A stretch of DNA of 32,369 nucleotides from Kordiimonadales bacterium (GTDB lineage: Bacteria; Pseudomonadota; Alphaproteobacteria; Sphingomonadales; Kordiimonadaceae). Shown in pieces: positions 24,470 to 32,369 of this stretch. Every line of letters starts with the position of its first letter. The first letter of the stretch is position 1. A program made the translations under genes and the position numbers. The DNA lies in NCBI GenBank assembly GCA_015485385.1, contig WFTS01000117.1:1-32369 (forward strand). Direction: 5' to 3'. The notes below the pieces were generated by a model, which did not search any database, was not told the origin of the DNA, and saw nothing but the letters and a program-made list of their open reading frames with translations.

Positions 24470-26050
24470 TTAATTTGCCATATTTTTCAGGCGGCGTCTT
24501 TGCACAGACGAGGGTATGCGCAGCGCCTCTCGGTATTTTGCAACCGTACGCCGCGCAATATCAATGCCTTCAGCTTTCATCAAAACAACAAGCTTGTCGT
24601 CGGATAAAATTTTCTTCGGAGCTTCGGCATCTATCAGTTCTTTTAAGCGAAACTTGACCGACTCGGCGGAATGGGCATCACCGCCGTCAGCTGCGGAAAT
24701 AGAGGACGTGAAGAAATACTTCAGTTCAAACATGCCGCGAGAGCAGGCCATAAACTTATTATTGGTGACACGGGAAACGGTCGATTCGTGCATCTCAATA
24801 TCATCAGCAATGTCTTTTAGCGTCAAAGGTTTCAAAAACCGCACCCCATGCTCGAAAAACAGTGCTTGGCGTTTTACTAGCGCGGTTGAGACTTTTAAAA
24901 TTGTACGCGCGCGCTGATCAAGGGCTTTCACTAGCCAATTGGCATTGGAAACACAGTCAGAGACAAAAGCTTTTTCTTCTTTGTTGCCGCCGATATCTTT
25001 TAGCTCGTTAACATATTGGCTGTTGACCAATACCTTTGGCAATGTGTCGCTATTTAGCTCAACAACCCATGTGCCAGCGCGGGTTTTTTTAATAAAGATA
25101 TCCGGTACGACGGGCTGCACAGATTCGCCGCCGTATGCTAGGCCCGGTTTGGGGTTAAGGGTGCGAATTTCGCGCACCATATCGGCAATGTCTTCTTGGT
25201 CTACACCGCAAATCCGCCGCAGCGCTGTCATGTCGCGCTTGGCCAACAGATCAAGGTTCTCCACCAAGGCCTGCATTGCAGGGTCGTAGCGGTCTAGTTC
25301 CCTAAGCTGTAGCGCCAAACATTCTGACAAGGTGCGCGCAAAAACACCCGATGGTTCGAGCGATTGCAAAGAAAGTAACGTTGCCTCGACCAAGCGTGGT
25401 TCAACGCCCAGCCGAGGTGCAACATCAGCAAGAGCATCCGCATCCACATATCCGGCCTCATCCACCAGATCAATCAGGTGAACAGCGATAAACCGCTCTG
25501 CAGGCTCGGTAAGCTGGATCGCCATTTGTCGGGTTAGGAAATCATGTAAATTTTCTTCCCCCTCAAGCGTTTGATCAAGGCTGCGTTCGTCAGAAAAGCC
25601 GCCACCGCCCTTTATGGCCCCCGCGCCTTCATAATTTAGGCCACTAGAACCAGAATTTTGCAGGTCGGTTCGGTCAGAAACAGCGTCATTATTGTAAATG
25701 TTGGTTTCAAAATTGGCATCAAGCGCACTGTCAGCGGCTGAACCGGTATCAACAGCGCTTGCAAGACTTTTGTCGGCCGCAACCAAACCATCGCTGGCAT
25801 TTTCTGCACTGCCGCCCTCGCGCATACCCTCATCTGTGGCGGTGCCGCCCTGTTCGCCGCCCCTTTGGGTCGGGCCCGTTTCAGCATTTGGATCCCCAAC
25901 TTCTAAAATTGGGTTGCGCTCAACTTCTTCAGAGACATAATCTGCAAGTTCCAGATTAGACAGCTGCAACAGCTTGATCGCCTGCTGCAACTGGGGTGTC
26001 ATCACCAGTTGTTGGCTTTGGCGTAAATCTAATCTGGGGGTAAGTGCCAT
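24470..26050 (-). CDS. rpoN: RNA polymerase sigma-54 factor
   Basis: RpoN directs RNA polymerase to -24/-12 promoters and needs an AAA+ activator. The 526 residues show the three regions. Region I begins LDLRQSQQLVMTPQLQQAIKLL. Region II (about 52-160) is a long acidic, Gly/Ser/Ala-rich linker. The core-binding and DNA-binding part follows, with HESTVSRVTNNKF (HTH) and the C-terminal RpoN box ARRTVAKYREALRIPSS near 500-516. An AlgU or NtrC dependence cannot be told. It is placed between lptB and hpf-ptsN, the standard arrangement. The same window encodes a matching GAFTGA activator and GlnD. Confidence 0.97.
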   Translation of the reverse strand: MALTPRLDLRQSQQLVMTPQLQQAIKLLQLSNLELADYVSEEVERNPILEVGDPNAETGPTQRGGEQGGTATDEGMREGGSAENASDGLVAADKSLASAVDTGSAADSALDANFETNIYNNDAVSDRTDLQNSGSSGLNYEGAGAIKGGGGFSDERSLDQTLEGEENLHDFLTRQMAIQLTEPAERFIAVHLIDLVDEAGYVDADALADVAPRLGVEPRLVEATLLSLQSLEPSGVFARTLSECLALQLRELDRYDPAMQALVENLDLLAKRDMTALRRICGVDQEDIADMVREIRTLNPKPGLAYGGESVQPVVPDIFIKKTRAGTWVVELNSDTLPKVLVNSQYVNELKDIGGNKEEKAFVSDCVSNANWLVKALDQRARTILKVSTALVKRQALFFEHGVRFLKPLTLKDIADDIEMHESTVSRVTNNKFMACSRGMFELKYFFTSSISAADGGDAHSAESVKFRLKELIDAEAPKKILSDDKLVVLMKAEGIDIARRTVAKYREALRIPSSVQRRRLKNMAN

Positions 26051-26060
26051 TTATCAAACC

Positions 26061-26840
26061 CTACAAACTGAAGCTTTCACCGAGATAAACCCGGCGAACA
26101 TCTTCACTTTTTAGCACTTCCTCTGCAGTGCCTTCGAACAAGACATGACCATCATAGATAATGAAGGCGCGGTCGATAATATCCAGCGTTTCCCTGACGT
26201 TATGGTCCGTGATCAAAACCCCGATATCGCGGTCTTTCAAATGGTGGGTCAGGTCGCGAATATCAGAAATTGCGATCGGATCAATACCGGCAAAGGGCTC
26301 ATCCAGCAGTATAAAATCAGGACGGGCCGCCAATGCGCGCGCAATTTCGCAGCGCCTGCGCTCACCGCCTGAAAGCGCCAGCGCTGGAGTATTCCGAAGA
26401 TGCGTGATTGAAAATTCATCCAGTAGCTCGTCTAGTTTCGCACGGCGCTGTGCACGGTCAACTTCAACCACCTCTAGCACTGCGAGGATATTTTCTGCCA
26501 CGGTCATGCCGCGGAAAATAGAGGTTTCCTGCGGTAGATAGCCAATACCCAACCGCGCCCGGCGGTACATGGGTAAATGGGTGATATTTTCACCGTTTAG
26601 CTCAATGCGACCATGATCGGGGGCGATCAGCCCGGTGATGGAATAAAAACATGTGGTTTTGCCTGCACCGTTAGGGCCTAAAAGCCCCACCACTTCGCCG
26701 CGCCGCACGTTTAGAGAGACATCCCGCAAAACCGGTCGGCCACCGTAGGATTTTGCAATCCCGCACACCGCCAGACCCTGCGAGCAAGTGGCATCTGATG
26801 CCTTTTCTTTAGATGTACCCATTTGGCCGTCTAAGCCCAT
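26061..26840 (-). CDS. lptB: Lipopolysaccharide transport ATP-binding protein LptB
   Basis: LptB is the ATPase of the LptB2FGC transporter that extracts LPS from the inner membrane. Visible motifs are Walker A GPNGAGKTT, the Q-loop in GYLPQETSIFRG, the ABC signature LSGGERRR and Walker B FILLDEPFAGID, with the switch His in LITDHNVRET. The core begins near GLAVCGIAKSYGG. In front is a short extension whose start is unsure: ATG 26840 (259 residues), TTG 26852 or ATG 26822. The gene is separated from lptA by about 240 bases and lies 10 bases before rpoN, so it is probably read with rpoN. Confidence 0.95.
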   Translation of the reverse strand: MGLDGQMGTSKEKASDATCSQGLAVCGIAKSYGGRPVLRDVSLNVRRGEVVGLLGPNGAGKTTCFYSITGLIAPDHGRIELNGENITHLPMYRRARLGIGYLPQETSIFRGMTVAENILAVLEVVEVDRAQRRAKLDELLDEFSITHLRNTPALALSGGERRRCEIARALAARPDFILLDEPFAGIDPIAISDIRDLTHHLKDRDIGVLITDHNVRETLDIIDRAFIIYDGHVLFEGTAEEVLKSEDVRRVYLGESFSL

Positions 26841-27086
26841 ACCCAATTCCAACTTTGTCTCAGCAATCAGCAGATCATACCATGACTAAAAACTGATTGG
26901 CTCATTTTATGCATACCTATTGTCAATAAATCATGAACAGGCATGCGGTTCCATAAAAAATTCGGTAATATTTTGAGGGATGCCCCCTAAAAACCACATC
27001 AAGCTAGGCCACGTTAACCATGTTCATGCGGGAAAGCTGGGGCTTGCTTGAATTTGATAGCCTTTCAGGGGGGCTTGTTGTCTGGC

Positions 27087-27647
27087 TTAGTTTTCCGACG
27101 GGTCTTTTTTCTCAGGCACGCTGAAAATGCCGCGCACACGGCCATCATCACTTTTGTTTTCTTGACCGTCCAGCTTGGCAAGGCCAGAAACCAGATCAAA
27201 TTCCAGCCGCTGCCCCTTTAGGGTGTTTTCGCCTTGTTTAAAGGTCACATTGCCGCCAAGGGTGATTAGACGCCGGCCAACATCATAAACGCCCCAATCA
27301 CCAGATAGGGTTTCTGTTTTTGATACCAGCGTGACAGAGCCTAGCGCATCAAGCCGTGTGATTGCGGGCTTTTCTTCATTTTCTACGGTTTTGTAAAATA
27401 CCGTTAGAGTTTCTGACGAAAGGGTCATGTCGCCCTGCACAACTTTGACCGCACCTTTGAAGATTGCGCGGCCCTCTTTTTGCTTCATCTCAAGCCGTTC
27501 TGCGGTGATATCAAGCGGTTGGTAGCTATCATGATCTTTCAAAATAGACTGTGCTATCACCCCCGGTGTGGACACAAACAGGGCCAGAAGGGTAAAAGAT
27601 TTCAAGAGGTTTAAAGATTTCATCACAGGGTTTGTCCGGTGCTTCAT
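27087..27647 (-). CDS. lptA: Periplasmic LPS-binding protein LptA
   Basis: LptA forms the beta-jellyroll bridge that carries LPS across the periplasm. The 186 residues begin with a signal peptide (hydrophobic 15-30, cleavage near GVIAQ-S). The OstA-like domain follows: PLDITAERLEMKQKEGRAIFKGAVKVVQGDMTLSSETLTV, with repeating short strands. The last part, 'GIFSVPEKKDPSEN', is a charged tail. The start ATGA overlaps the end of lptC by 4 bases, so the two are coupled. Confidence 0.93.
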   Translation of the reverse strand: MKHRTNPVMKSLNLLKSFTLLALFVSTPGVIAQSILKDHDSYQPLDITAERLEMKQKEGRAIFKGAVKVVQGDMTLSSETLTVFYKTVENEEKPAITRLDALGSVTLVSKTETLSGDWGVYDVGRRLITLGGNVTFKQGENTLKGQRLEFDLVSGLAKLDGQENKSDDGRVRGIFSVPEKKDPSEN

Positions 27648-28369
27648 GGTTGTTTCTCATTTGATGGGGCCAAGCGTGCCACATGCTTTTGGTTAGGGCG
27701 TTTGGGCACGATGCGCAATTTTACGCCGCCCTCAAAAATACCTTCTTCTTTATCTGCATAAATCACCACCCTTGAGGCTGCAAGCGACCCAAGTTTTGCG
27801 CGGCCTGTAATGGACCCTTGCCCAGTTGCTATATGGGTTTTTAGGTCCACCTCGGCCCCTGCCATATCCAAGGCATAGCCGTTGCCGGTGATCATATGTA
27901 CGCCGCCAACCAATGACAGGGTTGAGGGGTCTATCCGGTAAATACCAGTTCGTGCAGTGACGGTTGTGGGGCCTGTGCCCTCAATATCCATTTGCGCGCG
28001 AATGTCTGACAGTTTCACACGCGGAGCTGTCGGGCTGTCTTGTAGTCCGGTGCCAGCTTCTACTTGGAACAGGCGGTTGTTCGCGTCGGTTCCGACATAG
28101 CGCATATTGATCATATGGATGCTGCTTTCCCCCTTGGTGACGTCATCTGTTGAGAGGGTAAAAGCAACCTCGCGGTCATCCAAATACTGCCAAGCAACGG
28201 TAACAAAGGCTAAAATCGCGGCGCTGACAGGCAGAGCAATGCGCATCACACGAATAAAGCTGTCCCAAGCTGGGCTGGTTCTGGGGCGCTCCTTAGAAAG
28301 CATAGCTTGGCGCGCTCCTTCAAGGGCTTGCTCTTCGCTGCAGAAATGGTCTGAGGTACTTGCTGTCAT
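27644..28369 (-). CDS. lptC: LPS export membrane protein LptC
   Basis: LptC is the inner-membrane component that hands LPS from LptFG to LptA. The 241 residues have a cytoplasmic N-terminus, one membrane helix (about 42-66, MRIALPVSAAILAFVTVAWQ) and a periplasmic LptC domain with repeated beta-strands: RYVGTDANNRLFQVEAGTG, GIYRIDPSTLSLVGGVHM. This N-terminal extension is longer than in E. coli, as in many alphaproteobacteria. It lies between rnd and lptA, as is normal for the group. Confidence 0.92.
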   Translation of the reverse strand: MTASTSDHFCSEEQALEGARQAMLSKERPRTSPAWDSFIRVMRIALPVSAAILAFVTVAWQYLDDREVAFTLSTDDVTKGESSIHMINMRYVGTDANNRLFQVEAGTGLQDSPTAPRVKLSDIRAQMDIEGTGPTTVTARTGIYRIDPSTLSLVGGVHMITGNGYALDMAGAEVDLKTHIATGQGSITGRAKLGSLAASRVVIYADKEEGIFEGGVKLRIVPKRPNQKHVARLAPSNEKQP

Positions 28370-28446
28370 GATCCTAGGTGTCTGTGTCGGCCAGTATTTT
28401 GCCTGTTGGTGAGTTTTTCTGCGCCGTGATGCAACCGTTGGTGGGG

Positions 28447-29058
28447 CTAGTGTGAAAAAATATCTATTTCGCCGTATCCGGCTAGGTCCATATCACAGCG
28501 TGTGGGCAAAAACGCAAATGCGGCTTCCGCTAGATGGGTGCGTCCTTCGCGTATCAACATTGTGTCGAGTTTGGCTTTTACCGTGTGCAAATATAATACA
28601 TCAGACGCGGCATAATCTTTTTGCGCATCACTGATTTCGTCTGCACCCCAATCACTTGATTGCTGCTGTTTGTCGAGGCTGACCCCACCTAGTTCACGGC
28701 ATAAGTCTTTCAGGCCGTGACGATCAGTGTAGGTGCGAACTAGTTTGGATGCGATTTTGGTGCAATAAACCGGGCTTGTATCAACACCGAGATATTTTTT
28801 CATCACCGCGACATCAAAGCGGGCGAAGTGAAAAATTTTCAGCACATCTGGGTTCGTTAGAAGTGCTTTCAGGTTCGGAGCTGCATAGGCGCCTTGTTTG
28901 AATTTTACCAGATGCGCATCGCCGTTACCGTCAGACAATTGCACCAAGCACAGCCTATCCCTGTGCGGGTTTAGGCCCATGGTCTCGCTGTCGATGGCAA
29001 CCGAGTCCCCAAAATCCAGCCCATCAGGCAGATCACCCTCATATAGATAATTGGCCAT
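28447..29058 (-). CDS. rnd: Ribonuclease D, short form
   Basis: This 3'-5' exonuclease trims tRNA and other RNA 3' ends. The 203 residues hold the DEDD exonuclease domain: Asp23 and Glu25 in AIDSETMGL, Asp82 in HFARFDVAVM, and Tyr149 with Asp153 in DYAASDVLYL. The C-terminal HRDC domains of the E. coli enzyme are absent, as is usual for the short proteins found upstream of lptC in alphaproteobacteria. A good AGGGAGG site lies upstream of the ATG. It is probably first in the rnd-lptCA operon. Confidence 0.9.
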   Translation of the reverse strand: MANYLYEGDLPDGLDFGDSVAIDSETMGLNPHRDRLCLVQLSDGNGDAHLVKFKQGAYAAPNLKALLTNPDVLKIFHFARFDVAVMKKYLGVDTSPVYCTKIASKLVRTYTDRHGLKDLCRELGGVSLDKQQQSSDWGADEISDAQKDYAASDVLYLHTVKAKLDTMLIREGRTHLAEAAFAFLPTRCDMDLAGYGEIDIFSH

Positions 29059-29271
29059 ACTTAATTGCCCTCCCTATAAAATTCGTCTGACTACTGCAAA
29101 CAGTATAGAGGGCCTTGTGGCAGAAAAAAGGTCCGATTGCGAGGGTCTGTATTTTTTTACGTCGTTCAGATAGTGCTAAAGGCTATCAAACAGGTGTTTT
29201 CCAAAAGGCTTGAAGCACACATAGGCCGGTCTATCTTTTTCTAATAAGATAAAAGCTTGAGGGTAAAAATC

Positions 29272-30078
29272 ATGACAGATGGGACACTGCCCGAGATATT
29301 AACGCGATTGCGAGAAAGCGAATTTTCGCAGGTTACGATCAATCCGGGATGGGCACAGGGGCGTACAGTTTTTGGAGGGCTTGGGGCTGCTGTCGCCTTG
29401 ACTGCGATGGAAAGTTTGGTTGATCCAACGTGTGAAAATACCGCACCGCTTCGGTCCCTGATGACCAATTTTGTCGCGCCTATGCCAGAAGCCCTTGTGA
29501 CAGCGGACGCGCGTATTTTAAGGCGGGGCCGGGCGGTTACGCAGGCCTCGGTTGATGTGCGGGCGGGTGAGCAAATTGTTGTGCACGCTTCGGCGGCGTT
29601 TGGCGTAGGGCGCGAGACCGTAACCGTTAGCCCTGAAGCTGCCTTCAGTCCTGAATTGCGAGACAGTGTGCCTGCGATGGATGCAGGTGCTTTAAAGCTG
29701 CCCGGTTTTTTAAAGCGCTTTGATATTCACTGGACAGGCGGCGGTATTCCGCGCTCTGGATCTCAGGATCGCAGGACCGGCATGTGGGTGCGCCATAAGG
29801 ATAATATGGAGGCTTTTCCAACGGCTAAAATCGTTGCGCTTGCAGATATTCCCCCACCGGTGATGCTGTCGCATTATACAAAGCCCGTGATGGCGAGCTC
29901 GCTTAGCTGGTCTTTGGAATTTATCCGCCCCGCCAATGAGATCAAAAGTGATTGGTTCTATTTGGACTATACCTTAGAGGCGGCAGCCGATGGTTATAGT
30001 CAGCAAAACGGCCAAATTTTCACAGAAGACGGTGTGCTTGTCGCGTTATCAAGGCAATGTATGGTCTATTTTGAATAG
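29272..30078 (+). CDS. Acyl-CoA thioesterase family protein (double hotdog)
   Basis: The protein has 268 residues from ATG 29272, which has GAGGG upstream. It looks like a TesB-type (4HBT_3) thioesterase with two hotdog folds. The first half has GRTVFGGLGAAVALTAMES (the helix after the first strand), LRSLMTNFVAPM and ARILRRGRAVTQASVDVRAGEQIV. The second half has SLEFIRPANEIKSDWFYLDY followed by GYSQQNGQIFTEDGVLVALSRQCMVYF, the usual ending. It should hydrolyse an acyl-CoA, with chain length unknown. The catalytic residues of this subfamily are less fixed, so they cannot be assigned surely. It is divergent from rnd and probably transcribed alone. Confidence 0.85.
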   Translation: MTDGTLPEILTRLRESEFSQVTINPGWAQGRTVFGGLGAAVALTAMESLVDPTCENTAPLRSLMTNFVAPMPEALVTADARILRRGRAVTQASVDVRAGEQIVVHASAAFGVGRETVTVSPEAAFSPELRDSVPAMDAGALKLPGFLKRFDIHWTGGGIPRSGSQDRRTGMWVRHKDNMEAFPTAKIVALADIPPPVMLSHYTKPVMASSLSWSLEFIRPANEIKSDWFYLDYTLEAAADGYSQQNGQIFTEDGVLVALSRQCMVYFE

Positions 30079-30103
30079 GCTCTTTGGGTAAATCGGGGGG
30101 CGT

Positions 30104-30130
30104 TTTTTAGCGCTTATTTTTAGTGCTTAT
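30104..30130. repeat. 13-bp tandem duplication at convergent gene ends
   Basis: TTTTTAGCGCTTA (30104-30116) is followed at once by TTTTTAGTGCTTA (30117-30129), differing at one base. The second copy includes the stop codon of the rRNA methyltransferase gene, so the duplication lies right at its 3' end. Confidence 0.6.
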
Positions 30131-31239
30131 AAGGGCAGCGTACAATAGAGCTTCACCGGGATGCCGCCGTGAGAAAAGCTGATTTTCTTCTTTTTAAAGC
30201 GTAGGCCTGTTGCCTTCGCCAGCGCATCTGAATTGGTAACAAGCCCCACGCGCCAGCCCTTAAAGCCCGCGCCCAGTGTTTTTCCAAGCGCTTGATACAG
30301 AGGGAACAGGCGCTTTGCTTCGCTGATGCGCACACCGTATGGCGGATTGATCATGACAAGACCCGCCGGGCCAACGGGTGCCGTTAGGCCGCTGATTGTA
30401 TGGCGGGAAAATTCGGTTCTATCGGCCACGCTTGCGCGCTCGGCGTTCGCGATGCTCATGCTGATAGCGCCTGCGTCACGGTCAAAACCCCAAAATCGCA
30501 GATCGCTGGGGCGCGGTGTGCTTTCGGCCTTCATTTTTTGCCATTGCTGTGCATCAAAACTAACAAGCTTCTCAAAGGCAAATTCGCGTGTGCGCCCCGG
30601 CATCAAGCCTGCCGCAACCTCTGCCGCTTCAATGACAAAAGTGCCAGAGCCGCACATGGGGTCAAGAACTGGTTCTTGGCCGTCAAAGCCACACGCTGTC
30701 AACAAGAGTGCAGCCAAAGTTTCGCGCATCGGAGCCTTATTGACGGCTTCTTTGTGACCACGCTTATGGAGCCCTTCGCCCGATGTATCGACACTGACAG
30801 TGCACATATCATCGAAAATACGTACTTTGATACAGACATCGGCGTCGGGGGAAATTTTAGCGCCGAACTCTTGAGAAATTGCGGTTTCAAAGCGCTGTGC
30901 AGCCGCTTTATGGTGATAAATGCGGGATTTTTTGCAGGTTACTTCTACGCGTACAGAACTATCTGTCCGCAGTGTATCGCCCCAAGGGAATTGCCGCGCG
31001 CGCTTATCAAGCTTTGCCAAGTGAACCACCCGGAACGATCCAAGCCGAACCAAAACCTGACTTGCCCCCCGGAGCATGAGGTTTGCCCGCCAAACATCTG
31101 CCCAGCTACCCTGTATGGTAATCCCGCCCACACTGGTTTCTGGGTTTTTAAAGCCGAGCGCACGTACCTGTTCCAGCAGGACCGGTTCAAGCCCGGGTAC
31201 TGTAGTTAGAAAAATCTCTAGGGTATCATCTGATTGCAT
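30127..31239 (-). CDS. THUMP-domain 23S rRNA (guanine-N2)-methyltransferase, RlmL-like
   Basis: The protein has 370 residues and belongs to the class I SAM-dependent RNA methyltransferases of the RlmL/UPF0020 type. An N-terminal THUMP/ferredoxin-like region (about 1-155, LEIFLTTVPGLEPVLLEQV) binds RNA. The SAM motif is DPMCGSGTF (193-201) and the catalytic loop is NPPYG (298-302), typical of N2-guanine methylation. Length matches the single-function N-terminal half of E. coli RlmL, without the RlmK part. The substrate is probably 23S rRNA G2445-equivalent, but this is inferred from family only. It lies 3' of the thioesterase, in convergent orientation. Confidence 0.88.
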   Translation of the reverse strand: MQSDDTLEIFLTTVPGLEPVLLEQVRALGFKNPETSVGGITIQGSWADVWRANLMLRGASQVLVRLGSFRVVHLAKLDKRARQFPWGDTLRTDSSVRVEVTCKKSRIYHHKAAAQRFETAISQEFGAKISPDADVCIKVRIFDDMCTVSVDTSGEGLHKRGHKEAVNKAPMRETLAALLLTACGFDGQEPVLDPMCGSGTFVIEAAEVAAGLMPGRTREFAFEKLVSFDAQQWQKMKAESTPRPSDLRFWGFDRDAGAISMSIANAERASVADRTEFSRHTISGLTAPVGPAGLVMINPPYGVRISEAKRLFPLYQALGKTLGAGFKGWRVGLVTNSDALAKATGLRFKKKKISFSHGGIPVKLYCTLPL

Positions 31240-31302
31240 GGCGCATAGATAGCCTGTCTTTGTAGGGCCGTCGAGCCTTTCATGACGACATACTATCCTA
31301 GC

Positions 31303-31653
31303 TTAGAAGGCATGATCCAAATAATAGCGTACAGCATCTTTGACATGGCGAAAACGGTCCCCGCCCAAATGCTTGCCGCCGTACCAGCGCGTGACAACGA
31401 TGATGTGGTTTTGAAGGCCTTCTCGCTGTAGCATTTGCACAATGATCATGCCCGCACCCTGTTCGCCGTCATCATTTTTAACCGCGCCGTCTGCGCCGAT
31501 GAAGGCCCATGTATTGTGGGTGGCTTTGGCAAATTTTTTCTTGCGCCGCAATCCTTTGATAAAATCTTTCGCGGCATCCACAGACCCGCATGGCCCTCCC
31601 GACACCGCATATTTAGATCCCCGGTCAGTAATAATTCCGTCAAATATCTCCAT
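31303..31653 (-). CDS. IMPACT/YigZ family protein, single domain
   Basis: The protein has 116 residues and corresponds to the UPF0029 / IMPACT N-terminal domain. The signature is clear: ATHNTWAF, DDGEQGAGM (the family motif) and VVTRWYGGKHLGGDRFRHV. E. coli YigZ is about 205 residues with a C-terminal DUF1949 domain, which is absent here, and the stop comes directly after the conserved domain. The family's role in bacteria is unknown; in eukaryotes IMPACT affects the Gcn2 stress kinase. It lies 63 bases upstream of the RlmL-like gene on the same strand. Confidence 0.85.
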   Translation of the reverse strand: MEIFDGIITDRGSKYAVSGGPCGSVDAAKDFIKGLRRKKKFAKATHNTWAFIGADGAVKNDDGEQGAGMIIVQMLQREGLQNHIIVVTRWYGGKHLGGDRFRHVKDAVRYYLDHAF

Positions 31654-31783
31654 AGGCTTTTTATAAGGTGGCGAGCGTCTGGAACCTACAAAAAAGAAAG
31701 TATATTCTACGGATAACCGCGCTTTAACTATGCCGTGTCTCTGTTTGGTTCTATTTGGCCGCTCATGTAATTACACGCTCGCG

Positions 31784-31795
31784 CTTGCATGCAAG
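31784..31795. promoter_or_regulatory. Perfect 12-bp palindrome before the oxygenase gene
   Basis: CTTGCATGCAAG (31784-31795) is a perfect 12-base palindrome 18 bases upstream of the ATG at 31814. A second palindrome, GTAATTAC, lies at 31767-31774. Together they make a possible operator. No regulator gene is in view. Confidence 0.4.
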
Positions 31796-31813
31796 TTGAG
31801 GTATGAACGGCGT

Positions 31814-32369
31814 ATGTCAAAAATAACGTCTTTATTCGTAACGCGCCTTTACCGCGCTGATCTGGCTGAATTTGGTCCTGCGCCCGACGCTGCAGAGCTT
31901 GAAACGGCTTGTTTGTCTATTGCTGAGGATGATCAGGCTGGGCAGACATGGTGCGAGGAAAATGATTTCCCCGGCTATACCAGCTATGCCTCACTTGATG
32001 ATCTGGCTTGGCGCTTTCCAACCTTCAAGGATTTGGTGGGTGTGCTGGACAAGCATGTTAAAGCCTTTGTCAAAGACCTGCAATTTGATCTGGACAGCAA
32101 GAAGCTTACGCTTGATAGTTTGTGGATTAATATCCTGCCTGAGGGCGGTATTCATACGTCACATTTGCACCCGCACAGCGTTATCAGCGGCACAACCTAT
32201 GTTGCCGTGCCAAAGGGAGCAGGCGCGATAAAATTTGAAGACCCACGCTCTGCCATGATGATGGCAGCCCCAACGCGTAAAGCGGACGCTCGAACTGAAA
32301 TGCGCACGTTTGTTTACGCAGACCCCAAGGTTGGCGATATATTGCTGTGGGAAAGTTGGCTACGCCACG
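31814..32369 (+). CDS. TIGR02466-type putative 2OG-Fe(II) oxygenase, 5' part only
   Basis: The gene runs off the end of the window. About 185 codons are visible from ATG 31814: MSKITSLFVTRLYRADL, then SLDDLAWRFPTFKDLVG and LWINILPEGGIHTSHLHPHS followed by ISGTTYVAVPKGAGAIKFEDP. The His-x-His in HTSHLHPHS with the SGTTYV strand fits the metal-binding pattern of the TIGR02466 family of putative 2-oxoglutarate/Fe(II) oxygenases. The last visible part, VGDILLWESWLRH, matches the segment where the distal His would be. The substrate is unknown. Two palindromes lie upstream. Confidence 0.82.
   Translation, partial: MSKITSLFVTRLYRADLAEFGPAPDAAELETACLSIAEDDQAGQTWCEENDFPGYTSYASLDDLAWRFPTFKDLVGVLDKHVKAFVKDLQFDLDSKKLTLDSLWINILPEGGIHTSHLHPHSVISGTTYVAVPKGAGAIKFEDPRSAMMMAAPTRKADARTEMRTFVYADPKVGDILLWESWLRH

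Noticed and set aside
30400-31209. 269-codon open frame on the plus strand opposite the RlmL-like gene
   Set aside because: It is fully antisense to a well-supported gene with SAM and NPPYG motifs. Its translation is rich in Cys, His and Arg with no recognisable domain, as expected for a shadow frame.
1-32369. tRNA, rRNA, CRISPR array, insertion sequence, prophage or toxin-antitoxin genes
   Set aside because: I looked for these by eye in all gaps and saw no cloverleaf, regular spaced repeats, transposase motifs or small paired genes.

Overview
The window reads as a chromosomal segment of an alphaproteobacterium. The best evidence is the block rnd-lptC-lptA-lptB-rpoN-hpf-ptsN in that order on the minus strand. 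Supporting evidence is mutS-glnD-murJ-trpS on the minus strand with a maeB-type malic enzyme diverging from mutS, a DUF1491 gene, and a periplasmic-type DUF4136 lipoprotein. Base composition looks close to 50% GC by eye (not computed), and several genes appear to use TTG or GTG starts. I cannot name the order or genus. I see no tRNA, rRNA, insertion sequence, phage gene or CRISPR array, so this is mostly core genome.

Layout. At 1-221 is the 5' part of a minus-strand YeeZ-like epimerase/dehydrogenase, cut by the window edge. At 461-1291 is an exported TPR protein. At 1468-5209, on the minus strand, lies a tight three-gene unit: a Ddl-type ATP-grasp ligase, an alpha/beta hydrolase, and a MurF-type ligase whose N-terminal part is a block of membrane helices. 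At 5457-6365 is an exported metallo-beta-lactamase-fold hydrolase with a good promoter in front and a strong terminator behind. At 6467-7102 is a DUF4136 lipoprotein. At 7322-15530 is the operon mutS-glnD-murJ-trpS (minus), followed by divergent maeB (15719-18013). At 18209-19705 is an orphan NtrC-family response regulator (minus). At 19956-23022, on the plus strand, are a PilZ protein, a DUF1491 protein, and the operon def-fmt-truA. At 23059-29058 is the minus-strand lipopolysaccharide-transport / sigma-54 / nitrogen-PTS block. The last 3.3 kb holds an acyl-CoA thioesterase-like gene (plus), a THUMP-type rRNA methyltransferase (minus), a single-domain IMPACT/YigZ protein (minus) and the start of a TIGR02466-type oxygenase (plus), which runs off the end.

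How the genes work together. LptC, LptA and LptB are three parts of the machine that moves lipopolysaccharide to the outer membrane. RpoN, PtsN, GlnD and a GAFTGA-containing activator are all parts of sigma-54 and nitrogen control, although clustering alone does not show that this activator works on nearby promoters. Def, Fmt and TruA serve translation. The most unusual part is the ddl-hydrolase-murF unit. It looks like a second, membrane-tethered copy of the last cytoplasmic steps of peptidoglycan precursor synthesis (D-Ala-D-Ala-type ligation, then addition of the dipeptide), with a hydrolase of unknown role in between. Its substrate is not known from the sequence and is my leading candidate for an undescribed pathway.
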